Shown piece by piece: positions 8,900 to 16,482 of a DNA stretch of 64,000 nucleotides (position 1 is its first letter; each line of letters opens with the position of its first letter). A model generated the notes under the pieces. It was not told where the DNA came from and ran no database searches. It saw only the letters and a list, made by a program, of their open reading frames with translations. The stretch spans positions 45,925-109,924 of the forward strand of contig JBJXFG010000042.1 in assembly GCA_046154665.1 (NCBI GenBank). Direction: 5' to 3'. Position numbers and translations under genes: made by a program. The stretch comes from JAFLCM01 sp046154665. GTDB taxonomy: Bacteria; Planctomycetota; Phycisphaerae; Phycisphaerales; UBA1924.

Positions 8900-9748
8900 T
8901 TACCGGCTGGTTTTCACGGGCCACACGCAGCCATCACGGATCCATTGGGAGATTGCTTCGATTTGATCTTCGGGCAGTTTCGCAGCTCTCTTGGGCATCT
9001 TGAGTACGGGGTGGGTGCGAGCCACGGACAGGTAAAGCACGCTCTCCTCGGGCTTTCCCTGGACAACAACAGGCCCGCCTTGCCCACCTTTCAACAGACC
9101 TTCGCGGCTCGTGAGGTCGAGCCCGCCTGCTGGGTCCCCATCGGCTGACGTGTGACACCATACGCAGCTCTTGGCCAGCACCGGCTCGACGCGCTCCACA
9201 AAATGGCGCCCGCGCTGATCGGAGAGCGTCTTCGCGGACTGCATTTCCGCGCGGAGGAGCTGGAGTTCGTTGTCCGCTGCCTTCGGCAGGTGGACATGCA
9301 CGAATGTGCCCCCCAGGTGGCCGGTGAGTCCGACCAGGCCAGCGCACGCGAGTGAAAGCCCGAGGACCGTCCAACGCGCCGTGCGAGCGGCCGCGCCTTG
9401 GCGGAGAAATGTGCCGGCCGACGCGAGGGCCGCGATGCCCGCGAGCACCCAAACCCATCCCCCGAGGGATGAGTGGTCTACCAGTGCCGTACGGGCATCT
9501 CCCGTGAGGGTCCCGAATCGTGGGATCGTCTGCTCGCCTGCCTGAGCCGCGAGCAGCGCGGCGACCGCCACCACGCTGTACGTCACCAGCAGCACCCAGC
9601 GGAGCGTGGCCCGGTGACGGTCGAACGCAACGAGACCAATGGCGGCAACTGGGGCGATGGTTGCCAACCCGATCGGAACGTGGACGATCGCAACATGTCG
9701 GAGACGCGGGTCGGTCGCGGTCTGCAGAAGTTCGTTGAGTAGATCCAT
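8900..9748 (-). CDS. membrane protein with C-terminal planctomycete-type cytochrome c domain
   Basis: A 282-residue protein. Residues 18-150 hold four hydrophobic helices of the DUF2231 type, with His residues at HVAIVHVPIG and GHLGGTFVHVH. The rest is a periplasmic cytochrome c domain with CVWCH (195-199) and a probable axial Met in VLKMPKRAAKLP. It resembles planctomycete PSCyt1-style fusions. It is the last gene of a four-gene operon with two P460-type cytochromes, 18 bp after the preceding one, and is a likely membrane electron acceptor for them. Confidence 0.88.
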   Translation of the reverse strand: MDLLNELLQTATDPRLRHVAIVHVPIGLATIAPVAAIGLVAFDRHRATLRWVLLVTYSVVAVAALLAAQAGEQTIPRFGTLTGDARTALVDHSSLGGWVWVLAGIAALASAGTFLRQGAAARTARWTVLGLSLACAGLVGLTGHLGGTFVHVHLPKAADNELQLLRAEMQSAKTLSDQRGRHFVERVEPVLAKSCVWCHTSADGDPAGGLDLTSREGLLKGGQGGPVVVQGKPEESVLYLSVARTHPVLKMPKRAAKLPEDQIEAISQWIRDGCVWPVKTSR

Positions 9749-9766
9749 ATCAGTTGCCGGCGACGA

Positions 9767-10453
9767 TCAGGGGCTCTTCTTCGCGGGTGCTGCATCCGGG
9801 GCTGGTTTGTCAATCTCCTCGTGACCGGTGTAGATCGAATCCAGGTACTTCTTGAGCTGGCCGTCGGCCTCGTTCAAGACCGGATAGCCATGCTTGAAGA
9901 TCCAGTCCGTCTTCTCGGCGGGGACATGGCAGCCGAGGCAGTCAATCTTGTAATCCGTACAGGTGTTTTTTTGGGGGTCGTCGGCCATGTACAGGCCCCA
10001 ACCCCAGCCGCGTCCCCAGATCGGATTGCCCTGGAATGTCCGCTTCGTGTCCTTGACCATGACGAACCAGAGCTGGATCGGTCCGTCCCAGCTGCCTTGG
10101 CCCGTGGTGAGTTTGCCGGCCCGCGTTGAGCGCACCTCCTTGACGATCGTCGCACCGTGAGACCACTTGCCGGTCTTGCGGAACTCAGCGACCGCTTCCG
10201 GCTCGGCATAGACCTGGTGCGAAGAGAGCTCACCGTTCTTGCCTTCGGCGACTTGCCAAGTTCCCAGGTGGGTCCAGGTGCGGTAGTCCTCGGGCAGGCG
10301 GATCGAACCGTCTGGAGAGACGAACTTGCCTGGCGGAATGGGCCCGGGCGTCTGGTCGGACGGCCGACCGCCAGGTTGGCCCTGAGCAAAGACGACGGCC
10401 ATGAAGCCCGCCCCGAATAGCGCGAGGGATGCGAGGACAAATTGAGGCTTCAT
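9767..10453 (-). CDS. cytochrome P460 family protein (exported), copy 1
   Basis: A 228-residue secreted protein. The signal peptide is MKPQFVLASLALFGAGFMAV with cleavage near residue 23. The P460 fold is indicated by YRTWTHLGTWQV, VYAEPEAVAEFRKTGKW and VKEVRST, and haem is bound at CLGCH (172-176). Cytochromes P460 oxidise hydroxylamine or act in related nitrogen detoxification. AAAGGG lies just upstream of the ATG at 10453. Its paralogue lies two genes upstream in the same operon. I cannot tell which Lys, if any, makes the haem cross-link. Confidence 0.88.
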   Translation of the reverse strand: MKPQFVLASLALFGAGFMAVVFAQGQPGGRPSDQTPGPIPPGKFVSPDGSIRLPEDYRTWTHLGTWQVAEGKNGELSSHQVYAEPEAVAEFRKTGKWSHGATIVKEVRSTRAGKLTTGQGSWDGPIQLWFVMVKDTKRTFQGNPIWGRGWGWGLYMADDPQKNTCTDYKIDCLGCHVPAEKTDWIFKHGYPVLNEADGQLKKYLDSIYTGHEEIDKPAPDAAPAKKSP

Positions 10454-10482
10454 GGGGCCCTTTCTGCGTGGTGAGCCGCCGA

Positions 10483-11739
10483 TCAATATCCGGTCATGCC
10501 CTGCGGAGAGGTGTACGGGATAGGGGTGCGTTGAATCTCGGTCAGGCTGGCATCTGGGTTGACGCGGTAGGCGACGAGCACCGAGGCGTTGGGGTATAGC
10601 TGGTAAAAGGTCGTGTCGTCTGGGGACAGCCAACTGTCGTTCGGACCGCTGCTGACGAGGTTGTTGACGGAACGGAACTTGCCGTCGCCAGGAACCGGCG
10701 GACAGGCCGGATCCTTGGCCACGGACAGCTTACCGTCGCGCAGCAGGTAGCTCGACACGTTGTTGAAGCCGAAGTTGGTCGCGAACACCATGCGGTTGTC
10801 GGAGCTGAGCACGAGCCAGCACAGTTCGGAGGGTGGGCCCGCGCTGGCGTCGATCTGTACGACCGGTTCGTGGCGGACCTTGCCGCTCGCGTCGATCCGG
10901 CCAACGCTCACGCCGTCGGATACGGCGTGCCCGTTGAGGAAGGTGTCGGTGCTGCCGTGGAGGAACTGGATGAAGAATGGTCCGGCGCCGCCAGCGTCCT
11001 GGAACATCGGGTCACCCAACGATCCATCGGGTTGGACCGGGAACACGACCAAGCCGTCCTTGTCGGATGTGTTCGTGACGACGAGATTAGGGGAGCCGTC
11101 GGGGTTGGCCGCGGGGTGCGCGTCGAAGAGAACATCGACCATCAGGAACCGGGCGTCCGGAGTCAGCACGGCCTGAGTGGGCACGCGTCCGACCTTGTTG
11201 GATGTATCGACCGTGCGCTTCTGGGTACGGAGCGAGAGCTTGCCGTCTTTGAAGTCGTAGACGCGGATATGATTGGGGCCAAAGGCGTGAAGAACGTAGA
11301 GAGTGCCATGCTTCTCTGAAAACGCCAGCGACTTGGCGGTCCCGGAGCGTCCGGTCACAGATTCACCGGTGGATTCGTGCGAAGTACGGGTCAGGTGGCC
11401 GTCGGTGCCGAGGCGGAATACCGAGACCGAGTTGTCGCCGCCGTTGGCGGCGAACAGCCACTTGCGATCGGACGAGCGGATCACCGACCCGGCGGCCTCG
11501 AAGGCATTGGGGCCGGGGTCCTGGCCGGTCAGCGGCTTGAACGTGCCAGAGCCCTTGCCGCCGGTGGGGTGTTTGCCGATGAGCGTCAGACGACCGTCAA
11601 GCGCTCGCCCATAATGGAACACCTCGTTCTGCTCGGCGTCATTGGACTGGATGTACAAACTGCCAATGAAGTCGGCGGCTGGGGCGCTTGGCGCGACCGC
11701 CAAAAGAACGCCAACAACGAGCGACGCGAAGGTACGCAT
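10483..11739 (-). CDS. exported beta-propeller protein (lactonase/YncE type)
   Basis: A 418-residue protein with a signal peptide ending APAA|DFIG. Repeating blades are seen in WLFAANGGDNSVSVFRLGTD, TLYVLHAFGPNHIRVYDFKD and RMVFATNFGFNNVSSYLLRD, the pattern of 6-phosphogluconolactonase-like and YncE propellers. The substrate is unknown. Its place between the two P460 genes suggests a periplasmic partner or scaffold. The frame extends upstream beyond the ATG at 11739, but only this start gives a signal peptide. Confidence 0.85.
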   Translation of the reverse strand: MRTFASLVVGVLLAVAPSAPAADFIGSLYIQSNDAEQNEVFHYGRALDGRLTLIGKHPTGGKGSGTFKPLTGQDPGPNAFEAAGSVIRSSDRKWLFAANGGDNSVSVFRLGTDGHLTRTSHESTGESVTGRSGTAKSLAFSEKHGTLYVLHAFGPNHIRVYDFKDGKLSLRTQKRTVDTSNKVGRVPTQAVLTPDARFLMVDVLFDAHPAANPDGSPNLVVTNTSDKDGLVVFPVQPDGSLGDPMFQDAGGAGPFFIQFLHGSTDTFLNGHAVSDGVSVGRIDASGKVRHEPVVQIDASAGPPSELCWLVLSSDNRMVFATNFGFNNVSSYLLRDGKLSVAKDPACPPVPGDGKFRSVNNLVSSGPNDSWLSPDDTTFYQLYPNASVLVAYRVNPDASLTEIQRTPIPYTSPQGMTGY

Positions 11740-11833
11740 TGAGTATATCTCTGGTGCTTCGGGTTGTGAATGCGACCCGAACGCGAGTTGCACGCGGGTC
11801 GCCTCTGGACGGTCGTGTGGAAGACGTTCGTGC

Positions 11834-12469
11834 TTACTTGCCGCCTTTGGCCGCGCGAAGGGGGGGGTAGTACTGCGAGAAGACCATGTCCGTACCTGCG
11901 TTCTGCACATGACACTGGGCGCAGCTGGAGAACTGGCTGGCAGCGGCTTCCTTGGCGAGCGGGTACTTGTGCCCGAAACTGAAGTACGCCCAACCCTTGG
12001 CTTCAGCGGGGAAGCGTTTCGTGTCCTTGACCGACGTCTCCAGGCCGATGAACTCGCCCTGGAAGTAGCCATTGCCACTGGTCGCCTTTTTGGCGCCAAC
12101 GCTGGTCAGTTCCTTCACCATGAACGTCCCGTCGGGGAACTGGCCGGTCTTTTTCCACTCCTTCCAGGCGGTGGGGTTGATGTACACGTTGTGGAACTCG
12201 GGGAACGGGGCCTCGCCATCGTTGAGGTCGTTTGGGGTGACGGGCGTGCCGATGTAAATCCACTCGCGGTACACGTCCGCGGCGGGGGCGATGAGCTTCC
12301 CGTCGGCGGTGTACTTGGGCTTCTCACTGTCCGGGATTCCGGCCATCCCGGCCGGCTCTGGAGCGGCGGCCTCTGCGGTCGCCGTTGACCCAGCGACCCC
12401 CGTCAGAAACGCCACGGCAGCACAAACCCCGACCCCGCACAGAGCAAAAAACATGTTCCGCGATCGCAT
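11834..12469 (-). CDS. cytochrome P460 family protein (exported), copy 2
   Basis: A 211-residue secreted protein with a signal peptide (MFFALCGVGVCAAVAFLTGV). The P460 core is indicated by YREWIYIGTPVTPNDLNDG, FHNVYINPTAWKEWKKTG and VKELTSVG, and haem is bound at CAQCH (183-187). It is more acidic than copy 1 and lacks that protein's Gln/Pro-rich linker. It is the first gene of the 12469-8900 operon, so the promoter should lie just upstream, next to mobile-element debris. Confidence 0.88.
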   Translation of the reverse strand: MRSRNMFFALCGVGVCAAVAFLTGVAGSTATAEAAAPEPAGMAGIPDSEKPKYTADGKLIAPAADVYREWIYIGTPVTPNDLNDGEAPFPEFHNVYINPTAWKEWKKTGQFPDGTFMVKELTSVGAKKATSGNGYFQGEFIGLETSVKDTKRFPAEAKGWAYFSFGHKYPLAKEAAASQFSSCAQCHVQNAGTDMVFSQYYPPLRAAKGGK

Positions 12470-12596
12470 GTGACACTCCTACTGAATAGGGACCATGCCG
12501 CCCGAACACCGGGAGGCATTCGCCCTCGTTCTGGCGCGGGGTGCCGCGCTTAGCGAAAGGATCACGCTCAATTCGGAACCAGAGGACACGATCTCG

Positions 12597-12668
12597 GAAC
12601 GGCACGCCCGTCTCCGCCTGCCTGAGCGCGAACGCGATCTGCGCCTCCGTGAACCAGCTCTGCTTCAT
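12597..12668 (-). mobile_element. IS3-family transposase OrfA remnant
   Basis: The minus-strand peptide MKQSWFTEAQIAFALRQAET is the start of an IS3-type OrfA, whose usual beginning is a K-S-R-F-x-E-x-Q-I pattern. The frame then loses similarity, so only about 24 codons survive. It lies between the P460 operon and the left repeat of the sulfatase island. Confidence 0.65.
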
Positions 12669-12820
12669 CGATCGGCTTCCCAAACAAAGGCCGGATTCTT
12701 CCCAGATAGCTCTCGGTTCGTCTGGCTCAAGATTTGGGTCACCCCCACTGTGTTCAAACGAGCTGACGCCGAATTGTCGGCTCCCAGACCCGAACACCTT
12801 CCGAGAATAGTTCAATTGGC

Positions 12821-12840
12821 GTCCTGTCACCCCGACTTTG
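12821..12840. repeat. 20-bp direct repeat, left copy
   Basis: GTCCTGTCACCCCGACTTTG, identical over 20 bp to 22075-22094. Both copies are preceded by AGTTCAA at the same distance. A looser relative (GTTCAAACCACGTCTTGCCA) starts at 12891. The two exact copies bracket the sulfatase island. Confidence 0.8.
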
Positions 12841-13157
12841 ATGGCTTGATGGCCTCGGCAAGTGCCGAGGCCATCTGCATTTACGGAGGAGTTCAAACCA
12901 CGTCTTGCCACCCTGGGAATCGGCTCGAAGTTTGAACCACAAGCCGTTGCCGTTTGGGCGCTCACTTTCCGACAATCCCGTGCGCCAGTTCGCTCGCGTC
13001 GTAGATCTTCGGGTTCACTTCCAGAATCACCCGGCTGGGCAGCCACACCAAGCACCACATCCATGTAGAACCGATGCACTGGATTGGGGCTCGCGGGCTG
13101 AGCCGGCCCCGTGGTCAATCTCGGTTCGGTCAGAAGTCTGTTTCTGAGCAGACCGCT
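12841..13157. other. intergenic debris at the left edge of the sulfatase island
   Basis: No gene was recognised. It contains an imperfect third relative of the 20-bp repeat at about 12891-12916 and otherwise unstructured sequence. Open frames here are short and mutually overlapping. Confidence 0.4.
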
Positions 13158-15521
13158 CTACTTGAGGATGACCCGCAGACGCTCAATCTTTCCTTCGAAT
13201 CGGAAGGGCCGTCGGTCGAAATAGTCGCGTGACACTGGGGAGCCGAGGTCGGTTCCGACGTCGAAACTCTCACTGGCGGTGAACGCGGCGGGCACGGTCA
13301 TTTTGACCGTGGTGCGGGCGACCTCTTTGCCATCGACGCTCAGCACGATGTCGGCGGGCGCGCCGGGCTTGGGAGCCTTGAGCGACGTGTCCACGACGAT
13401 GGTGTGCTTGCCGGGCGCAATCTTGCCCGTCGACCTGGCGATCGAGCGGTCAATGATCATCAGGTTGTACTCGAAGACGAGTTGACCCTTGTCCATGTAG
13501 CACGTGAGGCCACCGCCGGAGCCGCCGAGAGCGTAGAGCACGCCACTGGCTTCAGCCCCGCACTCGAGGTCGATGGTAACGGTGTTGCTCGTATTCCCAA
13601 CGGCGGGCGCGGTGAACTCGGGCATACGCGTCGTCGTTTGGTCGAAGGTCCAACTGGTGTATGGCGTTTTGATCCTGTCCTCGGGATGGAGGCGCAGCCA
13701 GATGCCGGCGCCGATGGGAAACACCTTGTTTTCCTTCGCCTGCTCCAGGAACAGTTTCTTCATTTCCGCCAACTTCTCAGGCTGTTCCTTGGCAAGGTCG
13801 TGCATCTGCGAAAAATCCGTGCGCAGGTCGTAGAGCTCCCAGACGGCCTTGGACGAATCCCAGTCGGCCAGCCCCGGCTGCGCGTTTACCCAGGGGGTAA
13901 GCGGGCCGAACGTGCACGCGTACCAGCCGTTCTGATAGATGCCGTCGCTGCCGTTGTTGTCGAAGTACTGGATGTGCTTGTTCTCCGGCGCACTTGCGTC
14001 GGCGAAGGACGCTGCCATGCTGACGCCGTCGATGGGGTCCTGCTGGAAACCGTTCACGGTTGTCGGGGCCTTGATGGCCAGGAGGTCGTAAAGCGTCGGA
14101 GCGATGTCGTTGACGTGGTAGAACTGCGACCGTGGTGTTTTGTCGGGCTTGACCTTCTTCGGCCAGGAAACCACGAGCGGGTTGCGGGTGCCGCCGAAGT
14201 GGGACGCCACCAGCTTGGTGTGGCGGAATGGCGCGCTGCCCGCCCAGGCCCAGCCCGCGTGGTACATGTTGTCGGTGAGTGAACCGCCCAGGGCCTTGAG
14301 ACCACCGAGCTCGTCGAGGGCTTTCATCTGCTGGGCGATCGTGTTTGGAATCTGATTCTGTGCGAGCAGCTCGCTGATGGAGCCGTTCTGCCCTTCGGCG
14401 GACGAACCGTTGTCGCCCCAGATGTAGAAGATGATGGTGTTCTCGCGCTGGCCGGTCTGGTCGAGGTAATCCACGAGCTTGCCAACCTGGACATCGGTGT
14501 GTTCGACAAACCCGGCGTAGAGCTCCATGAGCCGCAACTGGAAGGCACGCTCCGCTTCGGGGATGGTGTCCCACGCCGGCATCGTCTTGTCGCGCGGCGT
14601 GAGCTCGGTGTTGGCGGGGATCCACCCCAGGGCCTTCTGGCGGGCGAAGACCTCCTCGCGGAGCCTGTCCCAACCCTGGTCGAACTTGCCCTTGTACTTG
14701 TCGGCCCATTGCTGGGCGACATGATGCGGTCCGTGCACGCCGCCGGGGGCCCAGTACATGAAGAACGGCTTGTCCGGGGAAAAGGCCCGGTGCTTCTTCA
14801 ACCACGTGATCCCCTTATCCGCCATGTCCTCGGTGAGGTGATACTTCTCGTCGTGGGGGGGCTCGATCGCGGTGGTGTTCTCGATGAGGCGAGGCTCCCA
14901 CTGCGATGTCTCGCCAGCGAGGAAGCCGTAGAAGTGCTCGAAGCCGTAGCCCGTAGGCCAATACGTAAACGGGCCCATCGCCGTTGTCTGATCGGCGGGT
15001 GTGTTGTGCCACTTGCCGAAGGCGGAGGTCTTGTAGCCGTAGTTCTTGAGGACCTCGGCCACCGTCGCCGAGGTCATCGGCATGACTCCCGTGTAGCCGT
15101 CCCAATCCACCGCCCGCTCGGCGATGGTGCCGCTGCCGACGCGCTGGTGGTTGCGCCCGGTGAGCAGGGCCGCCCGCGTTGGCGAGCAGATCGAGGTGGT
15201 GTGAAAGCGGTTGTAGCTGATCCCTTCATTGCTGAGGCGGGTGAGTGTCGGCGTGTGCGCGAAGCCTCCGAAGGTGTCGGGCACGCCGAAGCCGGCGTCG
15301 TCGATGAGGATGATGAGCACATTGGGCGCGTCCTTGGGCAGACGATCGGGTTCGACGCGACGCTTGTGGACGGACTCCTGCAGGGTCTGTCCGGCGGTGC
15401 TGGCCGATGGCGTCGGCGGGAAAGGGAGGGTGGAACCGTCATCGGGCTGAGCCTGGCCAACGGCAGTACCCAGCGCAAAGAACAGGCCGGCGGCGAGCAT
15501 CGAGGAGGAAGCGAGTTTCAT
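13158..15521 (-). CDS. exported arylsulfatase (type I, S1 family), copy 1
   Basis: A 787-residue type I sulfatase with a signal peptide (MKLASSSMLAAGLFFALGTA). The calcium-binding Asp pair is in ILIDDAG (74-75) and the formylglycine signature is CSPTRAALLTGR, with Cys112 as the residue converted by FGE. The long C-terminal region (about 600-787) is beta-rich and may be a substrate-binding module. Type I sulfatases hydrolyse sulfate esters. The start at MKL is preferred over an ATG seven codons upstream because the signal peptide begins there. It is the last gene of a three-gene operon and has a paralogue at 16483-18849. Confidence 0.93.
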   Translation of the reverse strand: MKLASSSMLAAGLFFALGTAVGQAQPDDGSTLPFPPTPSASTAGQTLQESVHKRRVEPDRLPKDAPNVLIILIDDAGFGVPDTFGGFAHTPTLTRLSNEGISYNRFHTTSICSPTRAALLTGRNHQRVGSGTIAERAVDWDGYTGVMPMTSATVAEVLKNYGYKTSAFGKWHNTPADQTTAMGPFTYWPTGYGFEHFYGFLAGETSQWEPRLIENTTAIEPPHDEKYHLTEDMADKGITWLKKHRAFSPDKPFFMYWAPGGVHGPHHVAQQWADKYKGKFDQGWDRLREEVFARQKALGWIPANTELTPRDKTMPAWDTIPEAERAFQLRLMELYAGFVEHTDVQVGKLVDYLDQTGQRENTIIFYIWGDNGSSAEGQNGSISELLAQNQIPNTIAQQMKALDELGGLKALGGSLTDNMYHAGWAWAGSAPFRHTKLVASHFGGTRNPLVVSWPKKVKPDKTPRSQFYHVNDIAPTLYDLLAIKAPTTVNGFQQDPIDGVSMAASFADASAPENKHIQYFDNNGSDGIYQNGWYACTFGPLTPWVNAQPGLADWDSSKAVWELYDLRTDFSQMHDLAKEQPEKLAEMKKLFLEQAKENKVFPIGAGIWLRLHPEDRIKTPYTSWTFDQTTTRMPEFTAPAVGNTSNTVTIDLECGAEASGVLYALGGSGGGLTCYMDKGQLVFEYNLMIIDRSIARSTGKIAPGKHTIVVDTSLKAPKPGAPADIVLSVDGKEVARTTVKMTVPAAFTASESFDVGTDLGSPVSRDYFDRRPFRFEGKIERLRVILK

Positions 15522-15578
15522 GGGGAGGGCCCTGCTGTGCAAGTTGTTTTCTCAGACTTTCGCTTGAACCATGGGGAC

Positions 15579-16472
15579 TCAGAAGAAGAATCCGATACGG
15601 AACTCGGCCTTGAACTCGAAGCGATTCTGGTCCGAAACGAGCGGGGCCTGGAGTTCGACCGAGACGACGGTGCTCTTCCCGATTCGCTTACCGATGGTCA
15701 CATCGAACGGCAGGAACACGGCCGCGCTGTCCTCCCAGTCGATCCGCAGGTCGGGCTGAAAGGTCAGAAATGCCCGATCAGGCAGGGCAATATTGAACAG
15801 CGGCTGGATCGAAAGCTCATTGATCTGTTCTCGCTCATCGAAGCCGCCGACGTCGAAGAAGTTGCGCACCAGCAACCCTGCGAAACTCCCCCTGCTGATC
15901 TCGGGCAACTGGTACACGCCGCCGACGGTCGGGGCGATCTGGTAGCGACCGGAGCCGAACTGGTCCTGGCTCGCCGTCGGGAAAATGGTCTGGAGACCGA
16001 CGCCGTAGGTGAACTTGCCGTCGGGTGGCGCAATCAGTAGCCCCTGGGCAAGAAACTCGCCAGCTCCGAACTCCCACCCGCCGCTCGGGTTGTCCCGGCT
16101 TGGCACGTCGTTGGCGACGAACGGCATATCGAATCGGAGGTTGAGCTTCCACCCGTCGTCGGTCAGGGTGTTGGGAATGTCCATGCGGACGATCTGCGTG
16201 ACAGCGGATCGCCCGCCCGGCAGGTCGGTGTAGCCCAGGCGGAAGTCGAGGCGGCGGAGCGGCTTTGTGGGGTCCTGGCCCGTGTTGACCTCGCCATCGG
16301 CGGCGGTGCCATCTGAAGCAGGCGCTGCATCGGACGATTGGAGTGTGACCTGAGAATCATGCGATGACTGCGGCGGGCTGCTGCTGCTGGCCGAGGGTGG
16401 GTGGCTTTGCCCCAGAGCGCAACCAGCAAGCGAACAAACCAGCCCCGCACAGAGTTCAGGCAGCAGTTTCAT
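15579..16472 (-). CDS. outer-membrane beta-barrel protein (MetA-pathway/transporter-like)
   Basis: A 297-residue exported protein with N-terminus MKLLPELCAGLVCSLAGC; the LAGC could be a lipobox. A Ser/Pro-rich linker follows, then alternating strands such as WKLNLRFDMPFV, FTYGVGLQTIFPT and FLTFQPDLRIDWED. The chain ends in FRIGFFF, and a terminal Phe is the usual outer-membrane barrel signal. It lies between the two sulfatase genes in the same operon (10 bp after one, 57 bp before the other), so it probably passes substrate or product across the outer membrane. Confidence 0.75.
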   Translation of the reverse strand: MKLLPELCAGLVCSLAGCALGQSHPPSASSSSPPQSSHDSQVTLQSSDAAPASDGTAADGEVNTGQDPTKPLRRLDFRLGYTDLPGGRSAVTQIVRMDIPNTLTDDGWKLNLRFDMPFVANDVPSRDNPSGGWEFGAGEFLAQGLLIAPPDGKFTYGVGLQTIFPTASQDQFGSGRYQIAPTVGGVYQLPEISRGSFAGLLVRNFFDVGGFDEREQINELSIQPLFNIALPDRAFLTFQPDLRIDWEDSAAVFLPFDVTIGKRIGKSTVVSVELQAPLVSDQNRFEFKAEFRIGFFF

Positions 16473-16482
16473 AGCGAGCGTC

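Noticed and set aside
15579..16472. Lipoprotein call for the barrel between the sulfatases (LAGC)
   Set aside because: The Cys fits a lipobox, but the C-terminal Phe and strand pattern favour an outer-membrane barrel; kept only as a remark.
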